A stretch of 64,000 nt of DNA, taken from contig NZ_CP033092.2 of assembly GCF_003697165.2 (NCBI RefSeq), positions 4,774,001 to 4,838,000 on the forward strand, read 5' to 3'. The stretch's first letter is position 1. Every line of letters starts with the position of its first letter. A program made the position numbers and the translations under genes. Below are positions 8,990 through 17,915 of this stretch, piece after piece. The stretch comes from Escherichia coli DSM 30083 = JCM 1649 = ATCC 11775 (GTDB taxonomy: Bacteria; Pseudomonadota; Gammaproteobacteria; Enterobacterales; Enterobacteriaceae). Below the pieces are notes generated by a model that did not search any database, was not told the DNA's origin, and saw only the letters and a program-made list of their open reading frames with translations.

Positions 8990-9940
8990 TTACAACCAGT
9001 TCTTCCGCTTAAAGTACAGATACGGTGCCAGGCCCGCGAGGATCATAAAGATAATCGCGCCTGGGTAGCCGAAGCTCCACTTCAGTTCCGGCATAAACTC
9101 AAAGTTCATCCCGTAGCTGGAAGCGACCAGCGTCGGTGGCAGGAACACCACGGATACCACCGAGAAGATTTTGATGATGCGGTTCTGCTCGATATTGATA
9201 AAGCCCATCGCCGCCTGCATCAGGAAGTTCACCTTCTGGAACAGGGATTCGTTATGCGGCAGCAGGGATTCGATATCTCGCAGGATTTCACGCGCCTGCT
9301 CCAGTTGCCCACCCGGTAAGCGTGCTTTACGTACCAGGAAGTTGAGCGCGCGCTGGGTATCCATCAGACACAGGCGAACTTTCCAGCCGATATCTTCCAG
9401 TTCCGCCAGCGTGGAGAGCGCCTCGTCGTACTCATCGCCCTGATGCCCTTCCATAATTACCCGGCTCAACTGCTCCAGGTCGCTGTAGATATTTTCAATT
9501 TCATCTGCCAACTGTTCGATTTTGGTTTCGAACAGATCCAGCAGCAGCTCGTAGGCGTTACCGTCCACCATTGACTGGCTACGGGCACGCATACGATACA
9601 GACGAAAAGCGGGCAGTTCACGCTCACGCAGAGTAAACAGACGACCATCACGGATGGTAAATGCCACAGTGGAGTTACCGGCGTGATCTTCCGCATCTTC
9701 AAAGAAGAAGAAGGAGTGAATATGCAGGCCGTCATCGTCTTCAAAGAAACGTGCCGATGCTTCGATGTCTTCCAGTTCCGGGCGGGTTGCCAGGCTCTGG
9801 CCAAGTTCAGATTGTACGCGCAGTCGCTCGTCGTCGTCCGGTTCGACAAGATCAATCCATACTGCATTTACAAGGGGTTGTGACTCTTCGACTTCCAGCC
9901 GGGTCAGTCGGTTATTTTCCAGTTGAAATGCGCTCAGCAT
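8990..9940 (-). CDS. corA: CorA, Mg2+/Co2+/Ni2+ channel
   Basis: 316 residues from the ATG at 9940, which has a GGGAG site 8 bases upstream; a TTG at 9955 is also in frame but lacks one. There is a large acidic cytoplasmic N-terminal funnel, a long helix, and two C-terminal membrane helices. The signature GMN at residues 277-279 forms the outer mouth of the pentameric pore. CorA is the main constitutive Mg2+ uptake channel. The long leader upstream holds a hairpin and a candidate regulatory peptide. Confidence 0.97.
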   Translation of the reverse strand: MLSAFQLENNRLTRLEVEESQPLVNAVWIDLVEPDDDERLRVQSELGQSLATRPELEDIEASARFFEDDDGLHIHSFFFFEDAEDHAGNSTVAFTIRDGRLFTLRERELPAFRLYRMRARSQSMVDGNAYELLLDLFETKIEQLADEIENIYSDLEQLSRVIMEGHQGDEYDEALSTLAELEDIGWKVRLCLMDTQRALNFLVRKARLPGGQLEQAREILRDIESLLPHNESLFQKVNFLMQAAMGFINIEQNRIIKIFSVVSVVFLPPTLVASSYGMNFEFMPELKWSFGYPGAIIFMILAGLAPYLYFKRKNWL

Positions 9941-10064
9941 GACCGGGACTCCCAATGCTTAAAATATCGGACAGTTCGGTGGGCACACAGAAACAAATTG
10001 GGTTTCAGACCATTAAACAGCCTGACTCAGCGCGACGGGAAAAATTGAGGTCGCTGACAACCGC

Positions 10065-10094
10065 TAAGGCTATCAGCAAAAAGGGATAGCCTTA
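10065..10094 (-). promoter_or_regulatory. Stem-loop in the corA leader
   Basis: TAAGGCTATC pairs perfectly with GATAGCCTTA (10 bp) around a ten-base loop. On the corA mRNA the stem begins at the stop codon of the short leader reading frame at 10092-10148. In Salmonella the corA leader controls Rho-dependent termination through alternative stems and translation of corL; whether this stem is part of such a switch here is inference. Confidence 0.5.
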
Positions 10095-10148
10095 GGAGTT
10101 GATCCTGGATGACAGGATAATGAGCCAGTATCTACTGGGTGTGTCCAA
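10092..10148 (-). CDS. Candidate corA leader peptide (corL-like)
   Basis: An 18-codon frame on the corA leader, TTG start at 10148, stop TAA at 10092-10094, encoding (M)DTPSRYWLIILSSRINS. An AGAGGA ribosome-binding site lies 8 bases before the TTG. It ends exactly where a 10-bp stem begins, about 150 bases ahead of corA. Position and size recall corL, described in the Salmonella corA leader, where its translation decides Rho-dependent attenuation. I cannot confirm sequence identity to corL. Confidence 0.4.
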   Translation of the reverse strand: MDTPSRYWLIILSSRINS

Positions 10149-10305
10149 GGCGAATGTCCTCTTAGAGTGATCGTGCGCGCATGTTACGCCAGCAAAATTT
10201 TGCCGTCAACACGCAACAGAACACCACAGAACAATAGTTGAACTTCGCGCTTTTTGGTACTCGTCAAGGTCGCTAACAGGATAAAAAAATCCCACATTCA
10301 GGGCC

Positions 10306-10311
10306 TATAAT
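10306..10311 (+). promoter_or_regulatory. Likely -10 element of yigE
   Basis: A perfect TATAAT lies 29 bases before the preferred yigE start. No clear -35 is visible 17 bases upstream (an A-run instead). It overlaps an ATG at 10310 that would lengthen YigE by ten residues, and therefore argues against that start. Confidence 0.5.
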
Positions 10312-10339
10312 GGCGCATCGGCTATTCATTGGTAAAGGA

Positions 10340-11074
10340 ATGATCACCTTGAATCTCAAACGGATTTTTCTCACCCTCACCTTACTTCCCTTGTTTGCTG
10401 TTGCCGCTGATGATTGCGCACCCTCAGATCCGACGCTGACCGTACAGGCGTATACCGTTAATCCTCAAACAGAGCGGGTGAAAATGTACTGGCAAAAAGC
10501 CAATGGCGAAGCGTGGGGAACGTTACATGCTCTGCTGGCGGATATTAATAGTCAGGGTCAGGTGCAGATGGCGATGAACGGCGGCATCTATGATGAAAGC
10601 TATGCGCCGCTCGGTTTGTACATCGAAAACGGTCAGCAGAAGGTGGCGTTAAATCTCGCTTCAGGTGAAGGGAATTTCTTTATTCGTCCTGGCGGAGTGT
10701 TTTATGTCGCGGGAGATAAAGTCGGCATCGTTCGTCTGGATGCCTTTAAAACCAGTAAAGAGATTCAGTTTGCGGTGCAGTCAGGGCCATTGTTGATGGA
10801 AAACGGTGTAATTAATCCGCGTATTCATCCCAACGTCGCCTCACGTAAAATTCGTAACGGTGTTGGGATTAATAAACATGGGAACGCCGTGTTTTTGTTG
10901 AGCCAGCAGGCGACAAATTTTTATGATTTTGCCTGTTATGCCAAAGCGAAACTGAACGTTGAGCAGCTGCTTTATCTTGATGGCACAATTTCACATATGT
11001 ATATGAAAGGCGAGGCAATCCCGTGGCAACGCTATCCTTTTGTCACCATGATTTCCGTCGAGCAGAAAGGTTAA
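10340..11074 (+). CDS. yigE: YigE, exported DUF2233 (phosphodiester glycosidase-like) protein
   Basis: 244 residues from the ATG at 10340 (a longer start at 10310 overlaps the -10; TTG at 10349 is another option). A Sec signal peptide LTLTLLPLFAVAA precedes DDCAPSD. The AMNGGIYDESYAPLGL segment near residue 75 and the LDGTISHMY segment near the end match the NAGPA/DUF2233 fold, whose members act as phosphodiester glycosidases or pilus/exopolysaccharide-related proteins. Substrate unknown; periplasmic location inferred. It is followed after 82 bases by a second exported enzyme on the same strand. Confidence 0.88.
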   Translation: MITLNLKRIFLTLTLLPLFAVAADDCAPSDPTLTVQAYTVNPQTERVKMYWQKANGEAWGTLHALLADINSQGQVQMAMNGGIYDESYAPLGLYIENGQQKVALNLASGEGNFFIRPGGVFYVAGDKVGIVRLDAFKTSKEIQFAVQSGPLLMENGVINPRIHPNVASRKIRNGVGINKHGNAVFLLSQQATNFYDFACYAKAKLNVEQLLYLDGTISHMYMKGEAIPWQRYPFVTMISVEQKG

Positions 11075-11156
11075 ACATTGTACACTCGAGGAGGCCAGAC
11101 AAACTGGGGCTGGCTACACAGCTGGAAAATCATCAGATAAATGAAGGGAAACAAAA

Positions 11157-12059
11157 ATGAAAAAAACGCTCGCAACATTATTTTTATTAACCTGTCTGGG
11201 GTCATCATCCGCTTATGCGGATAACGCTTTGATTTTACAAACGGATTTTAGCCTGAAAGATGGCGCCGTCTCGGCGATGAAAGGGGTCGCTTTCGGCGTT
11301 GACCATAATCTTAAAATATTTGATTTAACACACGAAATTCCACCGTATAACATCTGGGAAGGCGCTTACCGCCTGTATCAGACTGCCAGTTACTGGCCGC
11401 AAGGTTCGGTGTTTGTTAGCGTGGTCGATCCAGGTGTTGGTACAGACCGTAAATCGGTAGTGCTGAAAACCAAAAATGGTCAGTACTTCGTTTCACCAGA
11501 TAACGGTACGCTCACGTTGGTGGCGGAATCGCTGGGTATTGAGAGCGTCCGGCAAATCGATGAAAAAACCAACCGTCTGAAAGGTTCCGAAAAGTCATAT
11601 ACCTTCCACGGTCGTGACGTGTATGCCTACACCGGTGCACGTCTGGCTTCCGGGGCGATCACGTTCGAGCAGGTGGGGCCAGAGCTTCCTGCAAAAGTTG
11701 TCGAACTTTCTTATCAGAAAGCCAAAGCAACAAAAGGTGAAGTGAAGGGCAATATCCCGATTCTCGATATTCAGTACGGCAACGTCTGGAGCAATATCAG
11801 CGACGAGTTGCTGAATCAGGCAGGAATCAAACTCAACGACACGTTGTGTGTGACCATTTCCGAAGGTTCCCAGCAAAAATACGCAGGGAAAATGCCGTAT
11901 GTCGCAAGCTTCGGCGATGTGCCGGAAGGCCAGCCGATGGTGTATCTGAACAGCTTATTGAATGTTTCCGTGGCGCTGAATATGGATAATTTCGCGCAGA
12001 AACATCAGGTTGCGTCTGGTGCTGACTGGAATATTGATGTGAAGAAGTGCGCTAAGTAA
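11157..12059 (+). CDS. Exported SAM hydroxide adenosyltransferase family (DUF62) protein
   Basis: 300 residues with a typical Sec signal peptide, MKKTLATLFLLTC...SSAYA, cleaved about residue 21; the enzyme domain starts right after it with NALILQTDFSLKDG. Family landmarks in order: TDF, LTHEIPPYN (about 56-64), VVDPGVGT with following Arg (about 89-98), SPDNGT, and FHGRD. The Asp of DPGVG, the Arg just after, and the His of FHGRD correspond to the Asp-Arg-His set that activates water in SAM hydrolases. Relatives split S-adenosylmethionine to adenosine and methionine and are normally cytoplasmic, so an exported copy is odd. A GAAGGGA site precedes the ATG. I do not remember this gene in K-12. 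Confidence 0.85.
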   Translation: MKKTLATLFLLTCLGSSSAYADNALILQTDFSLKDGAVSAMKGVAFGVDHNLKIFDLTHEIPPYNIWEGAYRLYQTASYWPQGSVFVSVVDPGVGTDRKSVVLKTKNGQYFVSPDNGTLTLVAESLGIESVRQIDEKTNRLKGSEKSYTFHGRDVYAYTGARLASGAITFEQVGPELPAKVVELSYQKAKATKGEVKGNIPILDIQYGNVWSNISDELLNQAGIKLNDTLCVTISEGSQQKYAGKMPYVASFGDVPEGQPMVYLNSLLNVSVALNMDNFAQKHQVASGADWNIDVKKCAK

Positions 12060-12067
12060 GGTGCTGA

Positions 12068-12100
12068 TGCGGAATGCGGTATGGCGCACCGCATTCCGCA
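12068..12100. terminator. Perfect 13-bp hairpin between converging genes
   Basis: TGCGGAATGCGGT and ACCGCATTCCGCA pair perfectly around a 7-base loop, 8 bases after the stop of the exported SAM-hydrolase-like gene and 3 bases from the uvrD stop. Stem strength and position suggest a shared terminator or mRNA-stabilising element. Neither side has a good U-tract. Confidence 0.6.
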
Positions 12101-12103
12101 ACG

Positions 12104-14266
12104 TCACACCGTCTCCAACCGGGCGTAAGCCGCCACCAGCCATTTAATACCCTGGCCCTGGAACGCCACCTGCAAACGGCTATGCTCACCGCTGCCTTCC
12201 ATATTGACGATGGTGCCTTCACCAAACTTAGCGTGGCGTACGCGCTGGCCGAGCTTGTAGCCGCTGTCGTTCTCGACCATCGGCGTCCCCATCCGTTGAT
12301 GGCTGACCGGGCGGCTTACCGTGGCGCGCAGGCGCACCTCTTCCACACACTCTTCCGGCAACTCACCGATAAAGCGCGACGGGCGATGGTAAACCTCTTT
12401 GCCATATAGACGGCGGGTTTCCGCGTAGGTCAGCGTCAGTTTCTGCATCGCGCGGGTTACGCCAACGTAGGCCAGACGGCGTTCTTCTTCCAGACGCCCG
12501 CCTTCATCCAGCGACATCTGGCTTGGGAACATGCCCTCTTCCATACCAACGATAAACACCTGCGGGAATTCCAGACCTTTCGCCGAGTGTAGCGTCATCA
12601 ACTGCACCGCGTCCTGCCAGGTATCCGCCTGCCCCTCGCCCGCTTCCAGCGCCGCATGGGAGAGGAATGCCTGCAGCGGCATTAAATCTTCGTCTTCTTC
12701 GTTGTAGCTGAACTGGCGCGTTGCCGTCACCAGTTCCTCTAAGTTTTCGATACGCGTCTGACCTTTTTCGCCCTTCTCCTGCTCGTACATGGTGCGCAGG
12801 CCGGAGTCTTTAATTACCCGGTCAGTCTGTACATGCAGCGGCATATCGGCAGTTTCCTGCGCTAAGGCGTCGATCAGCTCCATAAACCGCTGTAAGGCGC
12901 TGGCAGCACGTCCGGCGAGGGCTTTTTCCTGCAACAGTTCACGACATGCCTGCCAGAGTGTTAACTGGCGATCGCGCGATGTCTGACGTACCACGTCCAG
13001 CGTCCGGTCACCAATACCCCGCGTTGGCGTATTAACCACACGCTCAAAGGCCGCGTCGTCGTTGCGGTTGGCAATCAGGCGCAGATACGAGAGCGCATCT
13101 TTGATTTCCTGGCGTTCGAAGAAGCGCATCCCGCCGTAAATACGATACGGCATACTCGCCTGCAATAACGCCTCTTCCAGCACACGCGACTGGGCGTTGC
13201 TGCGGTAGAGAATGGCGCACTCGGCAAGCGCCCCGCCGTTGTCCTGCCAGGTTTTGATGCGGTTAACCACAAAACGCGCTTCGTCGAGTTCGTTAAAAGC
13301 GCAATAGAGGGAAATAGGCTCACCGTCCGCGCCATCGGTCCACAGTTTTTTACCCAGACGCCCGTTATTGTTTTCAATCAGGGCGTTAGCGGCGCTCAGA
13401 ATATTGCTGGTAGAGCGGTAGTTCTGCTCCAGACGGATAGTTTCAGCACCGGGGAAATCATTGAGGAAACGCTGAATATTCTCCACCTGCGCTCCGCGCC
13501 AGCCGTAGATTGACTGGTCGTCATCGCCAACGATCATCACTTTGCCAGTATCGCCTGCCAGCAGTCGGATCCACGCATACTGAATGTTGTTGGTATCCTG
13601 GAATTCGTCCACCAGGATATTGGTAAACCGTTCGCGATAGTGCTGAAGGATATGCGGCTTGTTAAGCCACAACTCGTGAGCACGTAGCAGCAGCTCGGCG
13701 AAGTCCACCAGGCCCGCGCGGTCACACGCTTCCTGATACGCCTGATACACCTTCTGCCAGGTCTGCTCCACCGGATTACCGTAGCTCTGAATATGATGCG
13801 GACGCAGCCCCTCATCTTTCTGGCTGTTGATGTACCACATTGCCTGGCGCGGCGGCCACTGCTTCTCGTCGAGGTTCATCGCCTTGATTAGGCGTTTGAG
13901 CAGGCGTAGCTGGTCCTCGCTGTCGAGGATCTGAAAATCCTGCGGCAGATTGGCGTCCATATGGTGCGCACGCAGCAGACGGTGCGCCAGCCCGTGGAAG
14001 GTGCCGACCCACATGCCGCCCTGGCTGGTGCCCATCAGCTGCCCGATACGATGACGCATCTCCGCCGCCGCTTTGTTGGTAAACGTTACCGTCATAATCG
14101 AGTATGGCGAGCAGTTTTCCACGCTCATCAGCCAGGCGATACGATGCACCAGTACGCGCGTCTTACCACTGCCCGCGCCCGCCAGCACCAGAAGGTTGCT
14201 GCGTGGCGCGGCCACCGCTTCGCGCTGTTTGTCATTAAGGCTGTCGAGCAGGTAAGAAACGTCCAT
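12104..14266 (-). CDS. uvrD: UvrD, DNA helicase II
   Basis: 720 residues from the ATG at 14266 (MDVSYLLDSL); an in-frame extension to 14452 would run into the LexA box and yigB and is rejected. Superfamily 1A helicase: Walker A GAGSGKT at 30-36, Walker B DEFQDT near 220, QNYRS motif IV, and VTRAM motif VI. UvrD displaces UvrC and the excised oligonucleotide in nucleotide excision repair, unwinds in mismatch repair with MutL, and removes RecA filaments. SOS control is shown by the LexA box 59 bases upstream. Confidence 0.97.
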   Translation of the reverse strand: MDVSYLLDSLNDKQREAVAAPRSNLLVLAGAGSGKTRVLVHRIAWLMSVENCSPYSIMTVTFTNKAAAEMRHRIGQLMGTSQGGMWVGTFHGLAHRLLRAHHMDANLPQDFQILDSEDQLRLLKRLIKAMNLDEKQWPPRQAMWYINSQKDEGLRPHHIQSYGNPVEQTWQKVYQAYQEACDRAGLVDFAELLLRAHELWLNKPHILQHYRERFTNILVDEFQDTNNIQYAWIRLLAGDTGKVMIVGDDDQSIYGWRGAQVENIQRFLNDFPGAETIRLEQNYRSTSNILSAANALIENNNGRLGKKLWTDGADGEPISLYCAFNELDEARFVVNRIKTWQDNGGALAECAILYRSNAQSRVLEEALLQASMPYRIYGGMRFFERQEIKDALSYLRLIANRNDDAAFERVVNTPTRGIGDRTLDVVRQTSRDRQLTLWQACRELLQEKALAGRAASALQRFMELIDALAQETADMPLHVQTDRVIKDSGLRTMYEQEKGEKGQTRIENLEELVTATRQFSYNEEDEDLMPLQAFLSHAALEAGEGQADTWQDAVQLMTLHSAKGLEFPQVFIVGMEEGMFPSQMSLDEGGRLEEERRLAYVGVTRAMQKLTLTYAETRRLYGKEVYHRPSRFIGELPEECVEEVRLRATVSRPVSHQRMGTPMVENDSGYKLGQRVRHAKFGEGTIVNMEGSGEHSRLQVAFQGQGIKWLVAAYARLETV

Positions 14267-14324
14267 TGGCACCGCCGCGTAAAAATAGGTTGGGCGGAGA
14301 AGCGCAACGCCCTCCGCCAAAAAG

Positions 14325-14340
14325 CTGGGTATATATACAG
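14325..14340 (-). promoter_or_regulatory. LexA (SOS) box of uvrD
   Basis: Read on the minus strand the 16-mer is CTGTATATATACCCAG, the LexA consensus CTG-N10-CAG and, as I remember, the known uvrD operator. It lies 59 bases before the uvrD ATG, just past the yigB stop. Confidence 0.93.
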
Positions 14341-14349
14341 ATTTGCTGA

Positions 14350-15066
14350 TTATATCAGCGAGGTCAGAGATGCCAACCGGGAAATTTCCAGATGCGGCAG
14401 TAAACGGCTGTCCCAGGTTTGCATCAGATCGCCATTTTCCGGTCTGATCCAACAGGCCTGCATTCCGCTGCGAATTGCCCCACCCACGTCAGTGGTGAGA
14501 TCGTCCCCGACATGTAAGATCTCGCCGATCGGCACGTTGAGTTTTTCCGCCGCCAGGAAGTACATATCGCTGAACGGTTTTGAGCGCCCGTGCGGGCCAG
14601 CGCGCAGCACAAACTCAAAATAATGCCCCAAACCAAACAGTTCCGGCTGGGCGTTACCGTTGGTGATCGCCACCAGCGGCCATTTCTTCGCCAGCTGTTT
14701 TAAAGTGTCGTGGGTTTGCTGCGGGACGTCGATCCGGCTGCGCCATTTGGCAAAGTTGATCATTGCTGCATGTGCGCCTGCACTGGCTTCTTCGGCACTC
14801 AGCCCGGCGTCGAGCATCGCTTGTTCAATCGAACGAAAACGCCAGCGCGTCACGTCGTGATAAATCTCGGGTTCCGCTTCCCGTACCGCCTGGCGCAGGC
14901 GTTGCAGATCTTCATTCTGGAAGCTGCGCAGCGCCGGATGATAATTTTGCACAAAGGTAAGCGCCTCTCGCTCGGTGCGCAAAATCACCGGACGGTTATC
15001 GTAAAGGGTATCATCCAGGTCAAAGGTGAGCGCCGAGATGCGCCCCAAAGGCCGGTAAAAACGCAT
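14350..15066 (-). CDS. yigB: YigB, HAD-family FMN/ARPP phosphatase
   Basis: 238 residues. The TFDLDDTLYDN segment near residue 15 is HAD motif I with the nucleophilic and acid Asp; VAITNGNAQP is motif II, and HVGDDLTTDVGGA the acidic motif IV. Known YigB dephosphorylates 5-amino-6-(5-phosphoribitylamino)uracil in riboflavin synthesis and also FMN. The start overlaps the xerC stop by one base (TAATG), so it is the last gene of the dapF-yigA-xerC-yigB operon. Confidence 0.95.
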   Translation of the reverse strand: MRFYRPLGRISALTFDLDDTLYDNRPVILRTEREALTFVQNYHPALRSFQNEDLQRLRQAVREAEPEIYHDVTRWRFRSIEQAMLDAGLSAEEASAGAHAAMINFAKWRSRIDVPQQTHDTLKQLAKKWPLVAITNGNAQPELFGLGHYFEFVLRAGPHGRSKPFSDMYFLAAEKLNVPIGEILHVGDDLTTDVGGAIRSGMQACWIRPENGDLMQTWDSRLLPHLEISRLASLTSLI

Positions 15067-15962
15067 TATTTCCCCCGTTTGGCGCGTGGATGCGCCGCAT
15101 CGTACACCGAGGCAAGGTGTTGAAAATCAAGATGAGTATAGATTTGCGTGGTGGAGAGGTTGGCATGACCCAGCAGCTCCTGCACACCACGAAGATCGCC
15201 GCTCGACTCCAGCATATGGGTAGCGAACGAGTGACGTAATTTATGCGGGTGAACGTGATTATTCAGCCCTTGTTTTATGCCCCATTCGGCAAAGCGTTTC
15301 TGCACATTACGCGCGGAGATGCGTTTGCCCAGTTTCGACAGAAAAAGCGCGTCGTCTTCACTACCAAACAGGTCGCGCAAATCAAGCCAGTGCTCAATCC
15401 ACGCCACGGCGTTGCGACCAATCGGCAGGCGGCGCTCTTTGCTGCCTTTTCCCATCACCCACACTTCGCCAGACTCCAGGTCGAGGTGTTTGATATCGAG
15501 CCCCACCAGCTCGGAAAGACGCAGACCCGCGCCGTACATCACTTCCAGCATTGCCCGATCGCGCACGGCGAGGGGATCGTTGATATCAATATCCAGCAGC
15601 CGATTCATATCATCGACGTCGATGTTTTTCGGCAGATGACGCGGCGCTTTCGGTGCCGAAACACCTTTCGCCGGGTTAGCTTTGAGTTCATTCTGGCTGA
15701 CCAGCCAGTCAAAAAAGCTACGTAGCGCAGAAAGCCGTAACGCCAGACTTGCAGCTCCCAGCCCTTTACGGCGACTGCGTACAGCAAAATTACGCACCAT
15801 CGTCACATCACATTGCTGCCAGCTTTGCAGGCCATTTTCGCTGGCAAAATGGATGATCGCCTCAAGCTGTCGCTGGTAGTTAAGCAGGGTTATCGGGCTA
15901 AGCTGGCGCTCCACGCTCAGATAACGTAGGTAGCGTTCTACATCGGTGTGTAAATCGGTCAT
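15066..15962 (-). CDS. xerC: XerC, site-specific tyrosine recombinase
   Basis: 298 residues, the same as K-12 XerC. An N-terminal SAM-like core-binding domain (1-100) is followed by a catalytic domain holding Arg148 (GLRLSEL), HPHKLRHSFA (His240, Arg243), HANLSTTQIYTH (His266) and nucleophile Tyr275. With XerD it resolves chromosome dimers at dif, under FtsK control, and plasmid multimers at cer. It overlaps yigA by four bases (ATGA). Confidence 0.97.
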   Translation of the reverse strand: MTDLHTDVERYLRYLSVERQLSPITLLNYQRQLEAIIHFASENGLQSWQQCDVTMVRNFAVRSRRKGLGAASLALRLSALRSFFDWLVSQNELKANPAKGVSAPKAPRHLPKNIDVDDMNRLLDIDINDPLAVRDRAMLEVMYGAGLRLSELVGLDIKHLDLESGEVWVMGKGSKERRLPIGRNAVAWIEHWLDLRDLFGSEDDALFLSKLGKRISARNVQKRFAEWGIKQGLNNHVHPHKLRHSFATHMLESSGDLRGVQELLGHANLSTTQIYTHLDFQHLASVYDAAHPRAKRGK

Positions 15963-16666
15963 ACGCGTTCAATCCAACGCGCCAGAAGCTCCGGCAACAT
16001 CAGTGCAATTTCATGAAGTAACTGCGTTCCCTGCCCTTGTTGATAGTGACTGGCATCGCGACTGGTAAACAGCACAACACCCAAATCAGCATCGCTTCCC
16101 AGCATCGACATCGCCACCGATCCCACCGCTTTCGCTTCCGGTAGCACCACCAGAAGCTCCGGTCCGTTAAGCGGCCCCAGATAGTGCTGTTCCTGCCCCA
16201 GACGCTGAATACGCAGCGGTTCGAAAGACTGACGGCTTAATGCCAGATGAGTGTGGTTCGACGGCGCACCTAAGCGCCAGCGATCCGGAAACAGGCGCAG
16301 ACTCGCACCTGCCAGGCCGAGATCGCGCGCCCAGCGGTGAAAGCGCATCAGCATATCATCGAGACTGCTGGCGGCGGTGAGACTGCGCTGCAGGTAGAGT
16401 AGACGATAAAACAGGCCTTCGTTGGCGATTGCCTGTTCCATCAACAGCGCCATGTTCTCTTCCAGAACATGAATATGATTACGTGCGCGGGCCATGTGCC
16501 ACTCGACCAACGAAACGGTGCCGCGTACCGGATGCGGCACACGTATCGCTTCTACTGCGCGCGCATTGCGGATAAAAAACTCAGGATTTTTAATCAGATA
16601 ATCGACAACCGCCCGGTCATCAAGCTCCGTGAGTGTTTCCTGCAGTTCTTCCCCTGGTTGCTTCAT
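15959..16666 (-). CDS. yigA: YigA, DUF484 protein
   Basis: 235 residues, soluble, DUF484 family (GAF-like fold): an N-terminal helical part with YLIKNPEFF near residue 25, a coiled region ([20 protein letters not shown], about 56-75), then a GAF-like domain. Function unknown. It is coupled at both ends by ATGA overlaps with dapF and xerC, a linkage conserved in gamma-proteobacteria. Confidence 0.93.
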
Positions 16667-17487
16667 AGATGAATAAATCCGTCGTAGACATGTACCGCCG
16701 GGCCAGTCATATATAACGGGTGACCCGGACCTTTCCAGGCGATATCAAGACGACCGCCGGGGAGCTCCACGCGTACTTCTTCGGCCAGCAAACCTTGCTG
16801 GATCCCTACTGCAACCGCCGCACACGCGCCGCTGCCGCAGGCCTGGGTTTCTCCTGCCCCACGCTCATAAACGCGTAAACGAATATGCTCGCGCTTAACC
16901 ACTTGCATAAAACCGATATTGGCGCGCTCCGGGAAACGTTCGTGGCTTTCCAGAACAGGACCAAGCGTTTCTACCGCAGCGGTATCGACATCATCGACCT
17001 GAATCACGCAATGTGGATTTCCCATCGACACCACGCCGCATAAGATTGTCTGCTCGGCGGCGCGCATAATATAGGTCTTTTCCGCTTTGTTAGCGCGAAA
17101 CGGCACGGCGGAAGGTTCGAAGTTGGGTTCGCCCATATTTACGCGGACCAGATCATCATCGGTGACGGTCAGAACCATCCGCCCGTTGGCGGTGCTGACG
17201 CGGATATCGCGCTTATTGGTCAGCCCTTTCAGGCGCACAAAACGGGCAAAGCAGCGCGCGCCGTTGCCGCACTGCGCCACTTCACTGCCATCAGCATTGA
17301 AAATGCGATAGTGAAAATCCAGTTCAGGATCATACGGCGGCTCAACCACCAGCAATTGGTCAAACCCTACCCCCAGGTGCCGATCCGCCAGGCGACGAAT
17401 CAGCTCCGGTGAAAAAAAGACATTCTGCGTTACCGCGTCGACGACCATAAAATCGTTGCCAAGGCCATGCATTTTCGAGAACTGCAT
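16663..17487 (-). CDS. dapF: DapF, diaminopimelate epimerase
   Basis: 274 residues starting MQFSKMHG. Two ATGs stand in tandem; the second is better spaced from GGAG. The two catalytic cysteines are Cys73 in QCGNGARC and Cys217 in QACGSGAC, which interconvert LL- and meso-diaminopimelate for lysine and peptidoglycan synthesis. It heads the four-gene operon and lies 36 bases after lptM. Confidence 0.97.
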
Positions 17488-17523
17488 CATTTACTCCAAT
17501 CACGCGGGTACAGAAACTGACTT

Positions 17524-17727
17524 TTAGTAATTCACCTGGGATGGACCATCGCCAGTGGCGCGGTCGTTTTTGTCCGGCACCGTGGATTGCGTTTGCGTCT
17601 CTACCGGTTTGGTCGGCGGCGGTGCGTTTTTATCTGCAGGCGGGAAATAGAGCGGACCTTTCAGACCGCAGCCCGTCAGGCTGAAGAGAGTAAGTAATAC
17701 AGTGAGTGCCTTAAACACGTTTTTCAT
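17524..17727 (-). CDS. lptM: LptM (YifL), small outer membrane lipoprotein
   Basis: 67 residues. A signal peptide ends in lipobox LTGC (Cys20), then GLKGPLYFPP, the conserved motif, and a Pro/Thr/Gln-rich disordered tail. LptM binds the LptD/LptE translocon and helps LptD disulfide maturation. It is located upstream of dapF, probably co-transcribed. Its other side faces the inserted DKNYY genes. Confidence 0.94.
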   Translation of the reverse strand: MKNVFKALTVLLTLFSLTGCGLKGPLYFPPADKNAPPPTKPVETQTQSTVPDKNDRATGDGPSQVNY

Positions 17728-17915
17728 TATGGATTGCCTGTAAAGTTCATCGCTTTCTGCTTTCTATCATCGCAGGAGAAGGCGTAAAAGCAAGCGTTTA
17801 GCGACTCTTTATGAAGTCTGAAAAGTGAGGAAATGCTGCGAGTATAACGCTTACACGTGGGGATTTATGTTTTGCTGGTAGTTTCGTGATCGGCACCTCG
17901 CGCCAGGATGGCTTT

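Noticed and set aside
14267..14452. 62-residue N-terminal extension of UvrD
   Set aside because: It would run through the LexA box and the end of yigB; the ATG at 14266 gives the known 720-residue protein.
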